Shown here: positions 17,347-25,499 of the stretch, piece by piece
How positions within the stretch are numbered: position 1 is the first letter of the stretch
Layout: every line of letters starts with the position of its first letter
Notes under the pieces: generated by a model
Told to the model about the DNA's origin: nothing
Databases searched by the model: none
The model's input: only the letters and a program-made list of their open reading frames with translations
NCBI GenBank assembly: GCA_016718405.1
Contig: JADKDJ010000003.1
Location: forward strand, 372,001-436,000
DNA length: 64,000 nucleotides
Reading direction: 5' to 3'
Origin: Candidatus Rhodoferax odensensis
Lineage (GTDB): Bacteria; Pseudomonadota; Gammaproteobacteria; Burkholderiales; Burkholderiaceae_C
Position numbers and translations under genes: made by a program

Positions 17347-18132
17347 ATGATCTTTACCTTTTTTGCCAAGACTGATCCGGGTCGAGCCAGGGACAATAAC
17401 GAGGACGCCGTTGCCTTTGATGAGAACGTGCGCCTGGGTGTTCTGGCCGATGGCATGGGTGGGTACAACGCCGGCGAGATCGCCAGCGGGATGGCTACTG
17501 CCTTCATCAAGTCCGAGCTGAGCCGCTGGCTGGCCGAGGCTGGGAAGTCTGCCAGTGTTCGTGAAATCAGGCGGGCGATGGAGATCTGTGTTGACAACGC
17601 CAACCTCTCCATTTTCAATGCTGCGAATTCCAACCCGCATTACGCCGGGATGGGCACTACGCTGGTAGTAAGCGTCTTTCAGGACGGCCGGTTGTTGTTG
17701 GGGCACATTGGCGATTCGCGCTGCTACCGGTATCGTGGCGGTGAGCTGGTTCAGATTACCAAGGACCATTCTTTGCTGCAGGAGCAGATTGATGCGGGTT
17801 TGTTGACGCCCGCCCAGGCCGTGCTTTCCGCCAACAAGAATCTGGTTACCCGCGCCCTGGGCGTCGAGGATGGTGTCATGTTGGAGCTCAATGAGCACCA
17901 GGTCGAGGTCGGCGATCTTTACTTGATGTGCTCGGACGGGCTGTCTGACATGATTGACGACGCCACCATCGCCCGAATCATCGAGGGCGAGGAAACGCTG
18001 GAGCAACGCTGCGAGCTGTTGGTTGGCGCCGCCAACGACAACGGTGGGCGGGACAATATTACAGTTATGGCTGTGCAAGTTACAGCGGAGTCCGAAAAGC
18101 GCGGTTTAATATCCAGATTGCTTGGAAAGTAG
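17347..18132 (+). CDS. PP2C-family serine/threonine phosphatase
   Basis: 261 residues with all PP2C metal-site motifs: 'RDNNEDAV' at the N-terminus, 'LADGMGGYNAGE', 'GMGTTLVV', 'GHIGDSRCYRYR', 'MCSDGLSDMI' and 'GGRDNITVM'. It should remove phosphate from Ser/Thr residues placed by the neighbouring kinase. The ATG lies nine bases after the kinase stop, so the two are almost certainly co-translated. No membrane segment is present. Kinase-phosphatase pairing with an FHA protein is a recurrent bacterial signalling unit. Confidence 0.95.
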   Translation: MIFTFFAKTDPGRARDNNEDAVAFDENVRLGVLADGMGGYNAGEIASGMATAFIKSELSRWLAEAGKSASVREIRRAMEICVDNANLSIFNAANSNPHYAGMGTTLVVSVFQDGRLLLGHIGDSRCYRYRGGELVQITKDHSLLQEQIDAGLLTPAQAVLSANKNLVTRALGVEDGVMLELNEHQVEVGDLYLMCSDGLSDMIDDATIARIIEGEETLEQRCELLVGAANDNGGRDNITVMAVQVTAESEKRGLISRLLGK

Positions 18133-18180
18133 TAATCTGGTGCAATTCTCAAAATCTAATTACAGGAACAGGAGCCGGTC

Positions 18181-18850
18181 ATGCCGAAAATGATCGTATC
18201 GATCGACGGAGTGGTTATCAAGGAAGTCCAGTTGACAAAGGACCGGACCACCTTGGGGCGACGCCCGTATAACGATATCGTGATTGACAATCTGGCGGTC
18301 AGTGGAGAGCATGCGGTTCTGCAGATGAACGGCAATGAGGTGCATCTGGAAGACCTCAACAGCACCAACGGCACCTACGTCAACGGCAAGGCCATCAAGA
18401 AGCAACTGTTGCAAAGTGGCGACAGTATTGAGGTAGGCAAGTACCGCATCAAGTACGAGACCGATTCTGCGCCGGGTTACGAAAAGACCATGATTTTCAA
18501 GCCGGGCGCCGGGGATGGGGCCGATTTCGAGCGCACGCCCATCCGAGTTCCAATCCAGTCTGTCGGGTGACTCCACCGGCTTGGCTGTTGTTCAGGCCGC
18601 CATCAAGGTCCTGTCAGGCGCCGCAGCGGGCCGCGAAGTGCCCTTGACCAAAGTGGTCACCACCATCGGCAAGCCCGGTGTGGCGGTGGCCGCTATCACA
18701 CGCCGCCAGCAAGCATTCGTGGTGCACCATGTCGAAGGCGTGGCCAAGCCCACGCTCAATGGATCGCCGGTAGGGACCGATCCGGTATCACTGAAGAATG
18801 GTGACGTCATTGAGTTGGCCGGCACCCAGATGCAGTTCATCCATAGCTAG
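18181..18850 (+). CDS. FHA-domain protein, probably double-domain (frameshifted in this sequence)
   Basis: The first reading frame (18181-18570) is a complete FHA domain with 'TLGRRPYNDIVI', 'SGEHAVL' and 'LNSTNGTYVNGK', the phosphothreonine-binding loops. It ends in a possible phospho-motif, EKTMIF. A second frame (about 18515-18850) continues without break as a degenerate second FHA-like fold ('AAAGREVPLTKVVTTIGKPG', 'LKNGDVIELAGTQMQFIH'). The total span is 3n+1 bases, and deleting one G from the GGGG run at 18517-18520 joins the two into a protein of about 222 residues. Two separate genes are possible but less likely, because the second frame has no ribosome-binding site. It would read threonine phosphorylation by the upstream kinase. 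Confidence 0.8.
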
Positions 18851-18903
18851 AGCGAACCTCTAAGCCTGCTTGTCATGAACAGGCGATTTGGCAGGAGGGC
18901 GTG

Positions 18904-21153
18904 ATGGAACCCCTTCTGAAGCACTGGCGCCGCATTGCGGTGACCTTGCTGCCGGTGGTGTTTGCCCTGCTGCATGCGGCAGGCGCGGTGAGGCTGGATG
19001 TGCTCCAGAATCTGGAGGACATCATTTATGACGCCCGCTTGCGTGCCACCATGCCGGGCACCCTGGACGAGCGAATTGTCATCGTCGACCTTGACGAGAA
19101 GAGCCTTGCTGAAGTGGGGCGTTGGCCGTGGAGCCGCTATAAGCTTGCCGCGTTGACCGATGAGCTTTTTGATCGGCAGCAAATCGCATTGCTTGGATTC
19201 GACGTTGTCTTCGCAGAGCCGGATGACAGTTCCGGCTTGAAACAGCTTACGGCTTTGGCGCAGAACGAGCTCCGTGAGTTTCCTGCTTTTTCCGAGAAAC
19301 TCAATGCTCTGCGAGGGTCACTCGACTACGATGCGACGTTTGCCAACGCGCTGAGCAAGCGCCCGGTTGTGTTGGGTTATTACGTAACCAGTGATCGTGA
19401 GGGTCGAACCTCCGGCGTATTGCCACCGCCCGTCATGCGGCAGGACGTGCTGCTGGGTCGCGCACCCGTCTTTACGTCGTTCAACGGATTTGGGGCCAAT
19501 ATTGAATCGTTGGCCCGAGCGGCACCCGTGGCGGGGTTTTTCAACACGATCGCAGAAGCTGATGGAGTGGTTCGGTCCATTCCGCTCGTGGCGCAGGTCA
19601 AGGACCAGTTCTATGAGTCTTTGTCGTTGGCCATGTTTCGCATGCTGGCGGGCTCACCGAGCGTGAGCGCCGAGTTTTCGAAAGAGCGCTACCTCAGCCG
19701 CAGCGAACACGGTCTTGAGAGTATCTTGCTCAGCCAGGCTGGAAAGGTCCACGCCATTGCGGTCGATAAGCGTGGCGCCATATTGATCCCGTACCGCGGG
19801 CCCGGAGGAATCCAGGGCGGCTCGTTTCGATATGTCTCCGCGGCTGACGTCCTGGCGCGGCGCATTCCGGAGGGAAGTCTGAAAGGCAAAGTCGTGCTGT
19901 TGGGTACCACCGCTCCAGGACTGCTGGACTTGCGCACCACACCGGTGGGGCAGGCCTATCCCGGTGTGGAGGCAAACGCAAACGTGCTGTCGGGCTTACT
20001 CGACAACCGGGTGTTCGTGGCTCCAGACTACGCCGTGGGCTATGAAATTGCGGTCTTGTTGATGGCTGGCCTGTTGTTGGCTCTGACGCTTCCGTTGGTC
20101 TCGGCACCCAGAGCGGTGGTGATCAGCGTGGCTGTTGTCTTGGCGGTGATCGGGTTGAACTATTGGTTGTACAGTGCCCACCGGCTGGTGTTACCTCTGG
20201 CCTCGTCCCTGGCGATGGCCGCTACCGCCTTTGCTCTGAACATGAGCTATGGCTATTTTGTTGAGAGTCGGTCCAAGCGCGAGTTGGCCCATTTGTTCGG
20301 TACCTACGTGCCGCCCGAGCTGGTTGATGAGATGGTGAAGGACCCTGACCGCTATAGCATGGCGGCTCGCAGCAAGGAACTGACGGTCCTGTTTTGTGAC
20401 ATGCGCGGATTCACCAAGTTGTCCGAGAACCTGGAGCCGACCCAGGTGCAGGCCCTGCTGAACGATGTATTCAGTCGTCTGACTCAGGTCATTCGCAGCA
20501 ATCGGGGCACGATCGACAAGTACATGGGCGACTGTGTCATGGCCTTTTGGGGTGCGCCCGTCGAAACGTCCGACCATCCCTACCTGGCGGTGAAGACGGC
20601 GCTGGAGATCGCCCAAGCCATCGATGCACTAAACCAGGACCATCGCGCCAGGGGTCTGCCCGAAGTGGGTGTTGGGGTGGGAGTCAATACGGGCATCATG
20701 TGTGTCGGAGACATGGGATCTGACATTCGCCGGGCGTACACCGTTATCGGTGATGCGGTAAACCTCGGCTCCCGGCTGGAGGGCTTGTCGCGCATCTACG
20801 GGGTGGATACCGTGGTCAGCGAAGCCACACGCAAACTGGTGCCGCAGTTTGCCTGGATGGAGTTGGACAAGGTTCGCGTCAAGGGCAAAGAGCAGGCAGT
20901 TGCCATTTTCTCTCCGATTGCGCGGGTGGACGAGCTGTCGGCCGAGCTGGGTCAGGAAGTCAAGACCTGGACGTCCTTTCTGAAGGCCTATCGGGCCCAG
21001 GATTGGGAGCAGTCAGACCTCCTGATGCTCAATCTATTACGCATGAACGCCAAAAAGTACCTCTATCAGCTCTATTCTGAGCGCGTCGCCTCTATGCGTT
21101 TGCTGCCCTTTGATCCAAAATGGGATGGCGCAACGAATTTTGAAACGAAGTAG
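18904..21153 (+). CDS. CHASE2-containing class III adenylate/guanylate cyclase
   Basis: 749 residues: N-terminal membrane helix, extracytoplasmic CHASE2 domain (about 30-330; 'IVDLDEKSLAEVGRWPWSR', later 'KVVLLGTTAPGLLDLR'), three helices and a catalytic domain from about residue 489. The two metal-binding aspartates are in 'LFCDMRGFTKLSE' and 'DKYMGDCVMAFWGAP'. The base-selecting Lys (DKYMGD) and Thr (AYTVIGDAVNLGSRLEG) resemble adenylate-type class IIIb enzymes, suggesting cAMP. AGGAGGG at 18892-18898 favours ATG 18904 over the adjacent GTG. Its sensor domain is the same family as that of the kinase four genes upstream, and a putative cyclic-nucleotide phosphodiesterase follows after eight bases. 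Confidence 0.93.
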   Translation: MEPLLKHWRRIAVTLLPVVFALLHAAGAVRLDVLQNLEDIIYDARLRATMPGTLDERIVIVDLDEKSLAEVGRWPWSRYKLAALTDELFDRQQIALLGFDVVFAEPDDSSGLKQLTALAQNELREFPAFSEKLNALRGSLDYDATFANALSKRPVVLGYYVTSDREGRTSGVLPPPVMRQDVLLGRAPVFTSFNGFGANIESLARAAPVAGFFNTIAEADGVVRSIPLVAQVKDQFYESLSLAMFRMLAGSPSVSAEFSKERYLSRSEHGLESILLSQAGKVHAIAVDKRGAILIPYRGPGGIQGGSFRYVSAADVLARRIPEGSLKGKVVLLGTTAPGLLDLRTTPVGQAYPGVEANANVLSGLLDNRVFVAPDYAVGYEIAVLLMAGLLLALTLPLVSAPRAVVISVAVVLAVIGLNYWLYSAHRLVLPLASSLAMAATAFALNMSYGYFVESRSKRELAHLFGTYVPPELVDEMVKDPDRYSMAARSKELTVLFCDMRGFTKLSENLEPTQVQALLNDVFSRLTQVIRSNRGTIDKYMGDCVMAFWGAPVETSDHPYLAVKTALEIAQAIDALNQDHRARGLPEVGVGVGVNTGIMCVGDMGSDIRRAYTVIGDAVNLGSRLEGLSRIYGVDTVVSEATRKLVPQFAWMELDKVRVKGKEQAVAIFSPIARVDELSAELGQEVKTWTSFLKAYRAQDWEQSDLLMLNLLRMNAKKYLYQLYSERVASMRLLPFDPKWDGATNFETK

Positions 21154-21161
21154 GAGCGGCG

Positions 21162-21953
21162 ATGAAAGTACGTGTGCTTGGCTGCTCCGGCGCAATCGCA
21201 AAGGATTGCCGGACAACCTCGTTTCTGATTGATGACGACGTCTTGGTGGACGCTGGCACTGGCGTGGGGGATCTGACTCTGGAGGAGATGCGCAGCATCA
21301 ACCATGTCATTCTGACCCATTCTCATCTTGACCATATCGCCGCCCTGCCGTTGATGGTCGACACGATCGGTGGCAGCCGCCCCACGCCGTTGCAGATTCA
21401 TGCTTTGGCCGGTACGATCGAAGCGTTGAAGGTGCATGTATTCAATGATGTCATCTGGCCCGACTTCAGCCGCATTCCCATGCCGGAGGCCCCGTTTGTC
21501 AGTTTTCATGAACACCAGGTGGGCCAGACCTTGCACCTTGCCGACAAGCTTATTGAGGTCCTGCCGGCGGTTCACACCGTGCCTGCCTGTGGTTACGCCA
21601 TCACGACTGGTAGAGGGTGTTGGGTCTTCTCGGGCGATACGGAGCGCAATCCAGCGTTCTGGCGCAGAATCAACCAGTTGGACGTGTCAATGCTGGTCAT
21701 CGAGACGGCATTTAGCAATCGTGAGAGTGACTTGGCCAAGCGCAGCCTTCACCTGTCGCCAATGGTCCTGGCCGACGAGCTGGACTTGATTGCCAAGGAC
21801 AAGCGCTTCCCCATCTACATCACGCATACCAAGCCTGCCGAAACTGAAATGATCATGGCCGAGATACAGCGCTTCGACCAGACCGGCGTGACAGGACCCA
21901 ACGTCACGCACGACATTCGTTGGCTGCGTGCCGGCCAGGAGTTCCTGTTGTGA
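21162..21953 (+). CDS. metallo-beta-lactamase-fold 3',5'-cyclic-nucleotide phosphodiesterase (class II-like)
   Basis: 263 residues. The metal-binding motif HSHLDH at residues 53-58 within 'VILTHSHLDHIAALPL' is the class II phosphodiesterase signature. 'FSGDTERNPAFW' and 'YITHTKPAE' supply the remaining metal ligands. The start 'VRVLGCSGAIAKDCRTTSFL' is typical of this branch of the fold. The expected reaction is hydrolysis of cAMP to AMP, opposing the cyclase encoded eight bases upstream. The assignment rests on motif and neighbour, and another phosphodiester substrate is possible. Its stop overlaps the start of the next gene in GTGA. Confidence 0.82.
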   Translation: MKVRVLGCSGAIAKDCRTTSFLIDDDVLVDAGTGVGDLTLEEMRSINHVILTHSHLDHIAALPLMVDTIGGSRPTPLQIHALAGTIEALKVHVFNDVIWPDFSRIPMPEAPFVSFHEHQVGQTLHLADKLIEVLPAVHTVPACGYAITTGRGCWVFSGDTERNPAFWRRINQLDVSMLVIETAFSNRESDLAKRSLHLSPMVLADELDLIAKDKRFPIYITHTKPAETEMIMAEIQRFDQTGVTGPNVTHDIRWLRAGQEFLL

Positions 21954-24367
21954 GTGCGGTGCTGAAACCTGGCGCCTCCGAGCGCAGCTCCGAGCAGGCG
22001 TTCTTTGAGTCGCAAAAGCTACCGGCGGACAAGCGCGGCCTGACATTCGAGGCGCTGTTCTACAAGCAGTTGCAGCAGGTTACGGCGCGCATTCACGACA
22101 CCGAGAACCTTGACCAGATCATGCTCGACGTGAGCGCAGACATCTGCAAGTTGCTCAATGCGGACCGACTGACGCTGTACGCGGTCAGCGAGGATCGTTC
22201 CTCGATAGTCTCGAAGATCAAGACCGGTCTCAACAGCAGCCGGGATTTGAAACTACCCATCTCCCCTCAAAGTATTGCCGGTTACGCCGCGTTCAGCCGC
22301 GAGTTGGTTAACCTGAACGACGTCTATGACGAAGAAACGTTGCGACGGGTCCACCCGGCACTGACCTTTTTGAAAGAGGTCGACAAACGTTCCGGTTACC
22401 GTACGCGCCAAATGCTGGCCGCACCCATCGTCGACGGCGCCGTCCTGTATGGTGTGCTGCAAGTCATCAACAACAAGAACGACCAGCCATTCAGTGGCTT
22501 GGAAGTGGAAGGCGTAACCCAGTTATGCAAGACACTGGCCACCGCCATCCGCCAGCGCGTCCAGAAGGCTGAGGACGGGGCACGCAGCAAAGCCACCAAA
22601 TACGATGGTCTTATCGCAGACGGCGTCATGAGTGCGGCTGAGTTGCAGCAGTGCCTGCAAGAAGCCCGAACCGAAGGCAGCGCGGTCGAGCACGTCCTGA
22701 TGGCGCACTACAAGGTGCGCCCAGCGCAGATTGGTCCGTCCTTGGCCAAGTTCTTTGGGGTTCCGTATGAGCCCTTCAACAGTGGGCGCATTCGATCGGA
22801 AATGCTGCACGGCCCGCTTAAGCGTGATTTCCTGGAGGAGCAGGGCTGGATTCCGCTTGAAGATTCGCCCGAAGGCTTGGTGGTCATGTGTGTGGACCCC
22901 GAGGCGGTGCGTGGTTCCAGAGTGGTTCCGCAGGTGTTCCAGCGCATGAGCAAGTTTGCATACAGAGTGACCACGCAGACCGAGTTTCAGGAAACGCTGG
23001 CGCAGCTCTTTGGCGCGGGCGTGGAGGGCGGCTCCATTGACCAACTGCTGGCCGACATGGACTCGCCGATTGAGGACCTGATCAACGATGATTCCCTTGA
23101 ATCGGCCGCTGCAGACAACGAACTGGTCAAGTTCGTCAACAAGGTGATCATCGACGCGTACAACCAGAAGGTGTCCGACATCCACATTGAGCCGATGCCG
23201 GGCAAATTGAAGACCGGCATTCGCTTCCGCATTGACGGCACCTTGATGCCCTATATCGAAGTGCCGGCTCACTTTCGTCAGGCGATGGTGACGCGCTTGA
23301 AGATCATGTGCGATCTGGACATCTCCGAGCGCCGCAAGCCGCAGGACGGCAAGATCAAGTTCAAGAAGTACGGCCCGCTGGATATCGAGCTGCGTGTTGC
23401 CACCATTCCTTCGGCCGGCGGCGTCGAGGACGTGGTGATGCGCATACTGGCGGCTGGCGAACCCATTCCCTTGGACAAGCTGGGCCTGACGCCGCACAAC
23501 AAAGAGCGGGTGATCCGAACGGTGGAAAAACCCTACGGCTTGTTCTACGTCTGTGGCCCCACCGGCTCCGGCAAGACCACAACGCTGCACTCCATCCTGA
23601 AGCACCTGAATACGCCAGACACCAAAATCTGGACCGCGGAGGATCCGGTGGAAATCACCCAGAAGGGTTTGCGGCAAGTGCAGATCAACCGCAAAGCGGG
23701 CATTGACTTCGCGTTGGTGATGCGGGCCTTTTTGCGCGCCGACCCAGACATCATCATGGTTGGCGAGTCGCGCGACAAAGAGACCGTGGCGATGGGTGTT
23801 GAGGCGTCGCTGACCGGTCACCTAGTGTTTTCCACCCTGCACACCAATTCGGCGCCCGAATCGATCACCCGTTTGCTCGACATGGGCATGGACCCGTTCA
23901 ACTTCGCCGACGCCTTGCTGGGCATCTTGGCGCAGCGGCTGGCAAAAAGGCTGTGCGATTGCAAGGAGGGTTATGTCCCGGCTAACACCGAGTTGCGTCG
24001 TTTTGCGGTTGAGTATGCCGAAGAGTTGCGGCATTCATCGGCCTGGAAGGCCGATTACGACGGTGAGATGCAAAACCTGGTGGACGGTTGGGCCAGCACG
24101 TACGGCGACGGTGGCCAGCTCAAGTTTTACCGGGCCGTGGGTTGCGATAAATGTAACAAGACCGGCTACAAGGGGCGTGTCGGCTTGCATGAGCTATTGA
24201 TTGCCGACGACCCGATCAAGAAGCTGATCCAGGAGCGTGCCCGAGTGGCCGAAGTATTTGCAGCAGCGGTGGAGGGCGGCATGCGAACGCTGAAGATGGA
24301 CGGCATGGAGAAGATCATGATGGGGCTGACAGACATCAAAATGGTTCGACAGGTTTGTATCAAGTGA
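21950..24367 (+). CDS. GAF-domain GspE/PilB-family secretion/pilus assembly ATPase
   Basis: About 805 residues. A GAF domain (about 50-210; 'LDVSADICKLLNADRLTLYAV'-like start, 'LAAPIVDGAVLYGVLQVINN') precedes a MshE-type N-terminal region ('VRPAQIGPSLAKFFGVPY'). A full hexameric ATPase follows: Walker A GPTGSGKTTTL near residue 535, Asp/Walker B 'RADPDIIMVGESRD', the His box 'GHLVFSTLHTN', and a C-terminal cysteine cluster (LCDC, CDKCNKTGYKGR). It powers pilin or pseudopilin polymerisation at the inner membrane. Classical PilB lacks GAF, so this variant may bind a small ligand. GTG 21950 overlaps the upstream stop, and pilin genes follow directly. Confidence 0.9.
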   Translation: MSAVLKPGASERSSEQAFFESQKLPADKRGLTFEALFYKQLQQVTARIHDTENLDQIMLDVSADICKLLNADRLTLYAVSEDRSSIVSKIKTGLNSSRDLKLPISPQSIAGYAAFSRELVNLNDVYDEETLRRVHPALTFLKEVDKRSGYRTRQMLAAPIVDGAVLYGVLQVINNKNDQPFSGLEVEGVTQLCKTLATAIRQRVQKAEDGARSKATKYDGLIADGVMSAAELQQCLQEARTEGSAVEHVLMAHYKVRPAQIGPSLAKFFGVPYEPFNSGRIRSEMLHGPLKRDFLEEQGWIPLEDSPEGLVVMCVDPEAVRGSRVVPQVFQRMSKFAYRVTTQTEFQETLAQLFGAGVEGGSIDQLLADMDSPIEDLINDDSLESAAADNELVKFVNKVIIDAYNQKVSDIHIEPMPGKLKTGIRFRIDGTLMPYIEVPAHFRQAMVTRLKIMCDLDISERRKPQDGKIKFKKYGPLDIELRVATIPSAGGVEDVVMRILAAGEPIPLDKLGLTPHNKERVIRTVEKPYGLFYVCGPTGSGKTTTLHSILKHLNTPDTKIWTAEDPVEITQKGLRQVQINRKAGIDFALVMRAFLRADPDIIMVGESRDKETVAMGVEASLTGHLVFSTLHTNSAPESITRLLDMGMDPFNFADALLGILAQRLAKRLCDCKEGYVPANTELRRFAVEYAEELRHSSAWKADYDGEMQNLVDGWASTYGDGGQLKFYRAVGCDKCNKTGYKGRVGLHELLIADDPIKKLIQERARVAEVFAAAVEGGMRTLKMDGMEKIMMGLTDIKMVRQVCIK

Positions 24368-24486
24368 CACAAGTGGGATGACAAAAATGTCCCAATCACC
24401 AAATTTTCTGTGACTGAGCTCGTGCGGCCGCAGTTGTTGTGGGCTAGTTCAGGGCGATCAGTGAAATGTTGAGCGATTGAAAGTAC

Positions 24487-24502
24487 TGGCACGGTTCATG
24501 CT
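24487..24502 (+). promoter_or_regulatory. sigma-54 promoter of pilin gene 1
   Basis: TGGCACG-GTTC-ATGCT matches the RpoN consensus TGGCACG-N4-TTGCW at 11 of 12 conserved bases, with the obligatory GG-N10-GC. The GC is 43 bases from the pilin start codon. Pilin control by sigma-54 is well known in Pseudomonas (PilR). The other 160 bases of the gap show no gene. Confidence 0.72.
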
Positions 24503-24543
24503 CAACTGGAGCGTCCCTACCTTTTTAACCCCAGGAGATTTTC

Positions 24544-25113
24544 ATGAAACGTTCTATGCAAAAGGGTTTTACCCTGATCGAGTTGATGATCGTCGTGGCG
24601 ATCATTGGTATTTTGGCCGCCGTCGCGCTGCCTGCCTATCAGGATTACACCATCCGTTCGCGTGTTACTGAGGGTTTGAGCTTGGCGAGTTCAATCAAGT
24701 CAAACATTGCGACTGACGGTGCAACATCTGCGGCAGATTTGCTTACTGTTACTACAACCTGGAATGCTCAGGCCGGTGGTTTGGGTGCTACCAGCAAATA
24801 CGTTACAAGTGTGCTCTCTGACACACTTACTGGCCTCATTACCGTCACTTACGCGGATCTCACGGGTGCCGGCACTGGTGGCCCCACACTGACTATTAGT
24901 CCTCAGATTCGCAATGTTGCTGCAACCGCCGGCCCCTCCTTGCTGTTGGCAGCTGCATTCGCAACTGTACCGCCGACTACAGGTGCCATTGATTGGCTTT
25001 GCACGTCTGCTGCAGGCACCGGTGCAGGTACTGCAAGGGCGACTGGTAATTTTGCTGTTCCTGCCACAGTAGGCACGTTGCAGGCTAAGTTTGCCCCCGC
25101 TGCGTGCCGCTAA
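24544..25113 (+). CDS. pilA: type IV pilin, copy 1
   Basis: Major-pilin-like protein of 189 residues. The short leader MKRSMQKG is cut by prepilin peptidase before 'FTLIELMIVVAIIGILAAVALPAYQDY', the hydrophobic assembly helix with Glu5 (quoted across the conserved part). The globular domain is Gly/Thr/Ala-rich with two cysteines near the end ('WLCTSA', 'APAACR') that can form the C-terminal disulfide loop. AGGAG precedes ATG 24544. It is driven by its own sigma-54 promoter and ended by a strong terminator. Its 3' four-fifths is almost identical to copy 2. Confidence 0.93.
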   Translation: MKRSMQKGFTLIELMIVVAIIGILAAVALPAYQDYTIRSRVTEGLSLASSIKSNIATDGATSAADLLTVTTTWNAQAGGLGATSKYVTSVLSDTLTGLITVTYADLTGAGTGGPTLTISPQIRNVAATAGPSLLLAAAFATVPPTTGAIDWLCTSAAGTGAGTARATGNFAVPATVGTLQAKFAPAACR

Positions 25114-25132
25114 GTATTTAATTACTAGCTGC

Positions 25133-25163
25133 AAAAAAAGAGCGCTTAGGCGCTCTTTTTTTT
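25133..25163 (+). terminator. rho-independent terminator after pilin 1
   Basis: GAGCGC at 25140-25145 pairs with GCGCTC at 25150-25155 around TTAG, extended by flanking A and T runs, then about ten T. It follows the pilin stop by about 20 bases and matches the terminator after pilin 2. Confidence 0.85.
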
Positions 25164-25198
25164 GTGAAAAACCCCTTCGCCCACCAGACCATGCCCGC

Positions 25199-25261
25199 AT
25201 GAAACTCCCGCATCGCGTCTCTGCCACCAGCAAAGCAGCCTGCATTCACCTTCTGTGTGGC
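25199..25261 (+). pseudogene. 5' fragment of a tfpX/tfpZ gene left by tandem duplication
   Basis: Translates as MKLPHRVSATSKAACIHLLC, matching the first 20 residues of the intact accessory gene at 26155 (MKIPHRVSAAIKAGCSHLLC). Sequence just before the ATG also matches. Similarity stops near 25261. It is therefore the truncated copy at the left of a duplication junction, not a working gene. Confidence 0.75.
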
Positions 25262-25272
25262 ATTTACAGTAC

Positions 25273-25323
25273 AAGGGCGGCATGCGCACTCTGTAGATGG
25301 TTTGGCAGGTGTGGATCAAATAG
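25273..25323 (+). pseudogene. degenerate 3' end of the GAF-ATPase gene at the duplication junction
   Basis: In frame it reads KGGMRTL, a stop, then MVWQVWIK and a stop. This matches EGGMRTL...MVRQVCIK-stop at the true end of the ATPase gene (24272-24367), with about 15 internal codons missing. Directly after the tfpZ fragment it marks the join of a tandem duplication (ATPase end - pilin - tfpZ start). The rest of the 386-base gap holds only the promoter of pilin 2. Confidence 0.65.
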
Positions 25324-25442
25324 TGTTTGAAAACGTGACAACAATGTTGTATCAAAACCTATTGCGCCAAAGAATGCCTCGGTTTCATTCCGCTTTTGTC
25401 GAAATTGCGGCGGCTAACTGCGGCTTGAAGGCCCGAAACCTC

Positions 25443-25458
25443 TGGCACGAATGCTGCT
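25443..25458 (+). promoter_or_regulatory. sigma-54 promoter of pilin gene 2
   Basis: TGGCACG-AATG-CTGCT has GG-N10-GC and one mismatch to the RpoN consensus. Its distance to the start codon (43 bases from the GC) is exactly that of the pilin 1 promoter, as expected for duplicated promoters under selection. Confidence 0.72.
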
Positions 25459-25499
25459 AGAGTGTTGCTGTTGGTTTGTTTTCTACCAAGGAGTTTCAT

